Assembly: GCA_034231615.1 (NCBI GenBank)
Contig: CM067317.1
Location: forward strand, 43,312,531 to 43,376,530
Length of the DNA: 64,000 nucleotides
From: Meghimatium bilineatum
Lineage: Eukaryota; Mollusca; Gastropoda; Stylommatophora; Philomycidae
Reading direction: 5' to 3'
The notes under the pieces were generated by a model. The model was not told where the DNA came from. It saw nothing but the letters and a program-made list of their open reading frames with translations, and made no database searches. Positions 57,290 through 64,000 of this stretch are shown in pieces (position 1 is the stretch's first letter; every line of letters starts with the position of its first letter). The translations under genes were made by a program, and so were the position numbers.

Positions 57290-57515
57290 AAAATACATTA
57301 ACTCATGGGTAGGGAACACCAGAACTTGAGGCGAAACATACATTAACCCATGGGTAGGGGACATCAGAACTTGAGGCGAAACATACATTAACCCATGGGT
57401 AGGGGACATCAGAACGTGAGGCGAAACATACATTAACCCATGGGTAGGGGACATCAGAACGTGAGGCGAAACATACATTAACCCATGGGTAGGGGACACC
57501 AGAACATACAACATG
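57290..57515. repeat. 45-bp minisatellite
   Basis: About five units of 45 bases (acatacattaacccatgggt, then aggggacatcagaac and ttgaggcgaa). In-frame on the minus strand (15-residue repeat within the 134-codon frame 57281-57685). Confidence 0.95.
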
Positions 57516-57900
57516 AAACATTTATAAATGTAATGATGAATATTGGAGAAAAACCCACGGACAGAAAAGAGTTGCTTTGTAGACCTGTTATCTACAAAAT
57601 ATATACTGTTGTATTCTGCTTTGTAATGGTTGGGCATGGATAAAGCCCGCATACTTATATAATGAGTTGTATGAAAGGAAGACACCTACTTATAAAATGC
57701 TAGCTGTACATTCACGTCTTTTCAGAAGATGCGGGTTGCCTGTCAATAGTGTTCGTCCTTATTACTTTCATTATAGTTGTTTTTATTATATTTTAATTAG
57801 TAGTAGTAGGTATTTGTAATATATTTACTTATTCCCTATAACTACTTTGGTATTTTTGTTGCTACGCCCCTAGCGAGTACGAGTGTTTGGATGTTATATT
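57516..57900. other. Unassigned spacer
   Basis: Nothing recognised. Confidence 0.45.
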
Positions 57901-57912
57901 GAACCAATCATT

Positions 57913-58076
57913 CCCCGCCGAAGACGGATGTGTCGGACCATTGGCGCAAATAAAACGGCGACACAACGCATTTCCATTCTCTGGATTACATCCTGCTGGA
58001 AATCTAATAGGACCATCGTCCTGCTACAAGAGAGATTCAGTGGGAGTTTAGAATGAACGCTGAAGAAGAATTAGAA
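57913..58076 (+). mobile_element. SINE-B, reference copy
   Basis: 164 bases flanked by an exact 12-bp duplication, gaaccaatcatt, at 57901-57912 and 58077-58088. Starts ccccgccgaagacggatgtg and ends in tgaagaagaattagaa. The start (cggatgtgtc) and end (gagtttgaatgaacg-type phrase plus GAA tail) are shared with SINE-A, while the middle differs, so the two families are related. Confidence 0.88.
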
Positions 58077-58088
58077 GAACCAATCATT

Positions 58089-58475
58089 CTTCATGGATGC
58101 GAAGCATGGAGGTAAACAAAGCTGCTCAAGATAAGCTGGAGAGAACTGAGATGTGGTTTTTGAGAAGAATAATTAAAATTTCATGGACAGCCAAGAAAAT
58201 TAATGTAGAAGTTCTCAGAGATGCTGAAGTAAAAGGATCAATTAGACCAAAAATTAGCAGATAGCCAAGATTTTTAGGGCATGTGATAGAACATCATAAC
58301 TTGAACATTTAGTAACAACTAAAAAAGATTATAGGGAAAAGAAACATAGGAAGACAAAGAGAGAAATGGATGAAGTGTCACTACTGCACAAAAAGAAGTC
58401 ACCAACTGAACCTATTAACAATACAAGAGACAGAGAGTTGTGGGGGAAACATGATCGCCTACGCCACTAGTCATG
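58089..58475 (+). mobile_element. RTE-F fragment
   Basis: Reads KLERTEMWFLRRIIKISWTA, then KINVEVLRDAEVKGS, RFLGHVIEHHNLEHL and RDRELWGKHDRLRH across several frames. Same subfamily as 15420-15860. It ends close to the usual RTE terminus. Confidence 0.75.
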
Positions 58476-58609
58476 ACACTTGATTGATTAAATCACATAC
58501 ATGATCGGTGAATCTTCTCTAGCTATTGTTGGTAATTATATATTACCAGACGATACTATTATTGATAATCTGAAATATAAGCTGATAACGATGGTGGATG
58601 TGACTCACA

Positions 58610-58757
58610 AGATCTACCTGAACAAACAACGAGTCTGCCAAAGTGTAATAGGTATTACTATCACCTGTGTCACCGTGTTCTTCAGATCTACCTGAACAAA
58701 CAACGAGTCTGCCAAACTGTAATAGGTATTACTATTACTTGTGTCACCATGTGTTTC
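58610..58757. repeat. 74-bp tandem duplication
   Basis: Two copies starting agatctacctgaacaaacaa at 58610 and 58684; they differ at about four sites. Recent. Confidence 0.92.
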
Positions 58758-58989
58758 AGGGTGTCTTTTCAAACGTACAGCCATAAGTAAAGAAAAAGTT
58801 TTTTGAAAGGAACAGTTGAGGGGAAAAGGAGAAGAGTTGGTGAAAACAAAATTTAGGAATGACAACACCAGCATATGATCCAAACATGATTTTTCTACAT
58901 TAATCCGAGTCGCTGAGGACAGTGTTTTTTTTTGGAGAGGAGGGGGCTTCCTGTGCTGAAGTCTCCAATGACGGTTACGACCTTGAGGA
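58758..58989. other. Unassigned spacer
   Basis: Nothing recognised. Confidence 0.4.
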
Positions 58990-59053
58990 TTAAGGGTATT
59001 ATTATCATAATTATCGTTGTAATTATTATTATCCTTATAATAATAATAATAAT

Positions 59054-59084
<31 letters not shown>

Positions 59085-59280
59085 ATAATAATAATAAATT
59101 ATTATTATTATCATCAGCTGCATCATCATTATCAACAACTGCATTGTAATTATTATTATCATTATTATTATCTTAATTCTCATCATAATCTTCATCATCA
59201 TCAACATTGTCACTGTTATTAGGGTCATCAACATTATTATTATTATTATCATCATTACTATTATTTATTATTATTTTGAT
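58990..59280. repeat. (ATT/ATC)n trinucleotide array
   Basis: About 290 bases of att, ata, atc triplets, imperfect, with a change of strand bias at about 59100 (aataataat to attattatt) that could form hairpins. Confidence 0.93.
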
Positions 59281-60629
59281 AAGAAAAGTACATGAAAAAA
59301 ATACAGCGAATTCCAAGAGATCGACTAAAAAAAGGACTGATGGACAATCAGAATATATATAATAAAAACAAGGGTACAATACAAAATAATAATTGTAACT
59401 TTTTTATGCGAAAAGCGAAACGAAATGTAGCCAATTTTTTTCAGCAAACTATTTCCCATGTTTATATTTACCGATCAGTGGTTGAAGGTTAAGATATTTT
59501 ATTTAGGTGAGTTGGAGGAGTGGTCCTCTCATTTGATGGAGCGCAACAGGGGGGGGGGGTGGAGGGGTGGCTCTCAGTCGGTGACTCAGAGTACCATAAT
59601 TTCTTAATTTTTAACAAACTTACAATTACTTTAGCCATTTTGTATCCAGGAATGGGTTAGCAGTAAGCGAAGACACCAAATTTCTGATCAGCACTGATTT
59701 TATAAAAAGTGTCAAAGTGGACCCCCTTATTTGGTATTGTTACAAAACAAGAAACAGAGATGTATAGAAACAAAATGTGATTACATACTCTACAGCAGCA
59801 AGCGTTCGCAGCTAATCACACTAAACTGGATGTGAGTCTAACACGTTTTTTGTGTGTTGAGATCAGCAGTTGTAGATAACAGTGTCATTATGAGAAATAT
59901 AATATGGTAAATATGAAAGGCATTGAAGAATCATTACAGTTCTGTATTGGTGTGTTCTAAAAGCAAATAATACAACAAATTGTGCGAATGTTTTTTTTCA
60001 ACGTTTCCGGCAAATTCTGATAACCGGAAGCAGAAAACTAATACACATGACCGACATTTTCAACTAGTGATGTTCAGATCGATTTTTTAAGCTGAAAAAG
60101 ATCGAATTCTTTCCAAATATTTTGTAAAAAGGCTAAGAAATCCAAGCTCAGAGATCGATCGCTAGGTTTAAATGGAGTGTGTGGGTATAAAACAATTTGG
60201 AAAATAACGAGATTCAATATCGTTCAAAATGGAAATGACGTTACTAATAGATAATTACTCAAATGTAAAAGACATTATACAGTTTTTAATTTGTAAAATA
60301 CAAAACAAAAAAAAAAGGAAAAAGGTTGTTAAGTAGGAATTAAAGATAAACAACAATTATCTCATTATCAAGTTGTGAAATATTTATCTAGATAAACTGT
60401 GGCACGTGTGCTGTTAGGTGTGTTTACAGTTGAGAATGTTTAATGTTGAGCTACGTTGACTAATGTGCTATGTTTACTGTTGAGTTATGTTTACTGTTGT
60501 GTTATGTTTACTGTTTAGCTACGTTGGCTTCCGGTAGTGACGTCCGTTGATGGAGGGTGTTTCTCTAATCAAGTCTGGGTCCTTCCGTCGATCGTTGGAT
60601 TAAACAACTAACATCGTAAAGTCCAGAAC
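59281..60629. other. Unassigned; T/G-rich low complexity at right
   Basis: 59281-60415 holds no recognisable element. From about 60420 to 60540 loosely repeated phrases (gttatgtttactgttgagtt) begin, and they resume after the RTE-D insert at 60961. Confidence 0.45.
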
Positions 60630-60960
60630 GATTTGTGTAACAGAAGTCAGTTCATTCCTCATAATTTCATCACATATGTTATCAGAAAACGCTGTTGGTC
60701 CTACATCGGGCATGTCCTACGCGCAGACACCAACAGAATACACCACACATCTCTTGAATGGATTCCTACAGGCAAAAGAGCAAGGGGTAGACCAAAAGAA
60801 ACGCTCAGAAGAACAATACTTAGAGAAAATAAAACAACCAATATTCATACTATTCAAGAACTGCACAGATTAGCTGTGAACAGACAGAATTGTAGAAATC
60901 TGACCTCTGCCCTATGCACTAACTTCAGCGCAAAAGGAAAATGAATGAACGTTGACTATT
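60630..60960 (+). mobile_element. RTE-D 3' end
   Basis: The plus-strand frame 60633-60944 reads ITYVIRKRCWSYIGHVLRAD, LEWIPTGKRARGRPKETLRR, NIHTIQELHRLAVNRQN and TSALCTNFSAKGK, then stops at the same place as the other two copies and ends in atgaatgaa. It is the longest open copy. It interrupts the T/G-rich repeat: gttgactaatgtgctatgtt lies upstream (60454) and a near copy downstream (60951). Confidence 0.85.
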
Positions 60961-61600
60961 GTGCTATGTTTACTGTTGAGTTATGCTTACTGTTGTGTTA
61001 TGTTTGCTAATTAGTTATGCTTACTGGCGATGTTCTATGTCTAGTTATGTTTAGTGATGTTGCATTATTAGTTATTTTGTGTGTTTATTTATGCTGTATG
61101 TTTAGTTACGTTGTATGATTAATTATGTTTAGTTATATTGCCTGTTTAATTATTTTGCATGTTTGGTAATGTTGTATATTTAGTTTTGTTGACTGTTTAG
61201 TTATGTTTTATGTTTATTTATTTTGTATGTTTAATTATGTTGTATCTTTATTTATATTGATTGTCTAGTGGTGCTATATGTTTAGTTATGGATATGCAGT
61301 ATGTTTAGTATGTTGTATATTTAGTTATGTTTTTTTTCTTCAGTTATGTTGTTGTATATTTAGTTATGTTTTTTTTTCTTCAGTTATGTTTTTTCTTCAT
61401 CACATATGTTCTTCATCACATATGTTGTATGTTTAGTTATGTTTTTTTCCAGTTATGTTGTTGTATGTTTAGTTATGTTGTATGTTTAGTTATGTTGTAA
61501 GTTCAGTTATATTGTATGCTCATGTATTTTATATGTTCAGCTGTTTTATGTTGAGTTATGTTGACTGTTTCGTTATGTTGACGTATTAGTTATAACAATC
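60961..61600. repeat. T/G-rich degenerate repeat
   Basis: Phrases of the type gttatgttgtatgtttagtt with variable spacing over about 640 bases, with a few tighter duplications (61320-61440). No coding potential. Confidence 0.75.
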
Positions 61601-61682
61601 CGCTAACCGCTGAGCATCAATATAACAATAACATTGCTCCGATGTGATTAACTTGGCACTTAGCTCTGCAGTCTTGATGTGA

Positions 61683-62491
61683 TAACATGCCATAGTCTGG
61701 GTAACATGCCATAGTCTGGGTAACATGCCATAGTCTGGATAACATGCCATAGTCTGGGTAACATGCCATAGTCTGGGTAACATGCCATAGTCTGGATAAC
61801 ATGCCATAGTCTGGGTAACATGCCATAGTCTGGGTAACATGCCATAGTCTGGGTAACATGCCATAGTCTGGGTAACATGCCATAGTCTGGGTAACATGCA
61901 ATAGTCTGGGTAACATGCCATAGTCTGGGTAACATGAAATAGTCTGGGTAACATGCAATAGTCTGGGTAACATGCAATAGTCTGGGTAACATGCAATAGT
62001 CTGGATAACATGCAATAGTCTGGGTAACATGCCATAGTCTGGGTAACATGCCATAGTCAGGATAACATGCCATAGTCTGGATAACATGCCATAGTCTGGG
62101 TAACATGCCATAGTCTGGATAACATGCCATAGTCTGGGTAACATGCCATAGTCTGGATAACATGCCATAGTCTGGGTAACATGCCATAGTCTGGATAACA
62201 TGCCATAGTCTGGATAACATGCCAAAGTCTGGGTAACATGCCATAGTCTGGATAATATGCCATAGTCTGGGTAACATGCCATAGTCTGGATAACATGCCA
62301 TAGTCTGGGTAACATGCCATAGTCTGGATAACATGCCATAGTCTGGATAACATGCCATAGTCTGGGTAACATGCCATAGTCTGGATAACATGCCATAGTC
62401 TGGGTAACATGCCATAGTCTGGATAACATGCCATAGTCTGGATAACATGCCATAGTCTGGATAACATGCCATAGTCTGGGTAACATGCCAT
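61683..62491. repeat. 19-bp minisatellite, about 42 units
   Basis: Unit taacatgccatagtctggg (20 bases shown start to start with the next t; the period is 19) with g/a at the last position and c/a in the centre. Units never change length over most of the array. As 19 is not a multiple of three, all minus frames stay open and give the same 19-residue repeat (149-303 codons); these are not genes. Confidence 0.96.
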
Positions 62492-62699
62492 ATTTCGAAG
62501 TCATAAAGTAATACAGACTTTACATTTGTGTTAAACAATCTAACTCTGTACAGTATAGAAGAATCGTACATCTAAAACACGGGAAACTGAACACCTTACA
62601 TATTTCACGATAAAAGGAAGATTTAAGAATGAAATGGCTTGGTGGTAGAGAATTTAATAGGACATTCAAACTAGACATTAATAATGCTAGTGTATTAGT
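62492..62699. other. Unassigned spacer
   Basis: Nothing recognised. Confidence 0.4.
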
Positions 62700-62775
62700 A
62701 GAGCACGAGGCCGACTGGTTAGATCGCTGGTCTCAGAACCATGAGGTCTCGGGTCCTATTCAAAGCAGGGGCAAA
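62700..62775 (+). mobile_element. tRNA-like sequence
   Basis: A-box-like gaggccgactggttagatcg and B-box-like gggtcctattc at tRNA spacing, with a plausible anticodon arm between. The acceptor stem does not pair well. Probable SINE head or tRNA pseudogene; its second half resembles 53105-53190 in reverse. Confidence 0.45.
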
Positions 62776-62964
62776 ATTATTGTCTTAAGAAGGTAACACG
62801 ATAAATCCAGTCTGTACACGTTGTAGCGACTGTGATGACAAATCGGCCCTTATCTACATCAGAAAAACTAACGAAAAATATGGTAGAAAATAATTGTTAG
62901 TTTTTGGTTGGGAAATACATACTCAAGAGTTTCATTCTGCAAACCTTGACAGGGATAGAGATCA

Positions 62965-62982
62965 AGATATATATATATATAT
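62965..62982. repeat. (AT)n microsatellite
   Basis: Nine AT units adjoining the (GATA)-type tail of the RTE-G copy. Confidence 0.85.
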
Positions 62983-63004
62983 AGATGGAGAGAAGCAGAG
63001 AGGT

Positions 63005-64000
63005 ATAGAGACAGTCTATCTATTTATCTATACGCTGTGGTCCTTGTTTGCCTTGCGGCGTCAGGGGTGGAAAAGTTCTCTGGAGATGGCCTTCTTGTGG
63101 GATGTTTGTAAGCTTGTTCCTGTGGCTTCTTTGATTTATGTGATCCATCTTTTACATAGTCTGCCTCTGGCTTTATAACGGTTATGTCTATGTGTCATGG
63201 CCATTTGTGGCATGCTATATGTTGGTAATCTGGAAGCGTGTGAGAACCACTTGATCTGTTGTCTTTTGATGTGTTCCAATACTGGTATTGTTTCTGTTAT
63301 CTGTCTGATGTTATCGTTTCTAATTCTATCTCTTAATGACACTCAAATTATTATTCAAAGACATGTCATTTCTGCTGTCACTATTTTTTCTTTTCTCTTG
63401 AGCTGTCATTGTCCAGGTTTGGCACTGGTAGCACAGTGATAGAATAATAATAGTCTTGTATAATGCAACTTTAGTGCCTATTTTTACATTTTTGTTCTTG
63501 AAAATACGTGTCATCTGTCCTAGGATCTGGTATGTTTTGTTGCATTTATTTTGTACCTCTTTACTGGTTTTCCCTTCACTCGATAAATGCTTCCTAAGTA
63601 AGTGAACTCATTTACTTGTTTAAGGTGTTTATCATTGATGGAGATAGTGATAGTTCTTTCTTTCTTTGCTATTGCCATTATTTCTGTCTTTTCAATATTA
63701 ATCTTCATGTTGAATTTTTGACATGTTGTGTGGAGTCTGTTCATGTGTCCTTGTAATTGTTCTTCTTATGTCGCTATTAGTACTTGGTCGTCTGCAAAGA
63801 GTAGTTCGCTCAATTTGTCTTTTATGTTATCTTCTTTGGTACTTGTTATTTTACAGATGTGGTCGATATATGTTATAAAAAGTTGGGGGGATAGGACACA
63901 CCCTTGGCGAACTCCTGATCGAATTTGAAACTCAGTGGACACTCCTACATTTGTTCTTACTTCACATTGGCTATTAGCATAAATGCTCTTGCATATGTTG
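63005..64000 (-). mobile_element. RTE-G RT and C-terminal domain, cut by the window edge
   Basis: Reading leftwards from 64000: a SIYANSQCEVRTN-like segment, RSGVRQGCVLSP, the active site FADD at 63787-63798, KFNMKINIEKTEIM, VNEFTYLGSIY, then a shift and LEHIKRQQIKWFSHASRL with GRLCKRWIT at the left. The 3' UTR ends at about 63035 in a (CTAT)n tract (63016-63036), the reverse complement of the (GATA)n tail at 39055-39065. Stops and shifts throughout; the upstream half is outside the window. Confidence 0.88.

Noticed and set aside
61586-62571. Minus-strand frames of 149-303 codons with a 19-residue repeat
   Set aside because: A 19-bp array open in all minus frames; not a protein.

Overview
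This window looks like intergenic or intronic chromosomal DNA of an animal. It is AT-rich, has no recognisable host gene, and is built almost entirely of decayed mobile elements and tandem repeats. The element mix (many RTE/CFDP2-type non-LTR retrotransposons, RNase H-bearing I-superfamily LINEs, Penelope-like elements with a GIY-YIG endonuclease, a ZBED5/FAM200-like hAT transposon, short SINEs with (GAA)n tails) fits a lophotrochozoan invertebrate, probably a mollusc. That placement is inference from repeat content; there is no diagnostic host gene.

Layout. 0-6 kb: RTE fragments and two SINE-A copies, a 36-bp minisatellite and a tRNA-headed SINE. 6.1-10.6 kb: an old RTE-A copy into which an RNase H LINE (LINE-I1), an RTE-B fragment and a SINE-A have inserted. 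10.9-18.9 kb: a run of unrelated minisatellites (30, 30, 35, 30, 88 and 28 bp units), two RTE tails, a near-perfect 33-bp hairpin and AT-rich palindromes. 20-28.7 kb: RTE-D tail, split LINE-I2 copy, hAT remnant, Penelope-like element (PLE) copy 1 and the longest RTE-A copy (endonuclease plus RT, many frameshifts). 28.75-36 kb: a homogeneous 17-bp array, an RTE-E copy interrupted by SINE-B, two PLE 3' ends in inverted orientation and a 57-bp array. 37-43.5 kb: trinucleotide array and an RTE-G copy interrupted by a truncated copy of its own family and by a nearly complete PLE. 43.5-49.4 kb: more RTE tails, arrays and a hAT MITE. 49.7-52.7 kb: LINE-I2. 53.6-56.9 kb: the 3' end of another LINE-I2 copy carrying two minisatellites that appear to have arisen from the element's own sequence, then a third array and a SINE-A. 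57-64 kb: SINE-B, RTE tails, a 19-bp array and RTE-G at the right edge.

No element is intact: every reading frame with homology is broken by stops or frameshifts, truncated, or internally deleted. The most useful results are mechanistic. At least six insertions have readable target-site duplications, one SINE insertion has an empty paralogous site elsewhere in the window, and one LINE 3' end shows the origin of two minisatellites. Family names used here (RTE-A to RTE-H, LINE-I1/I2, SINE-A/B/C, R9) are local labels, not database names.
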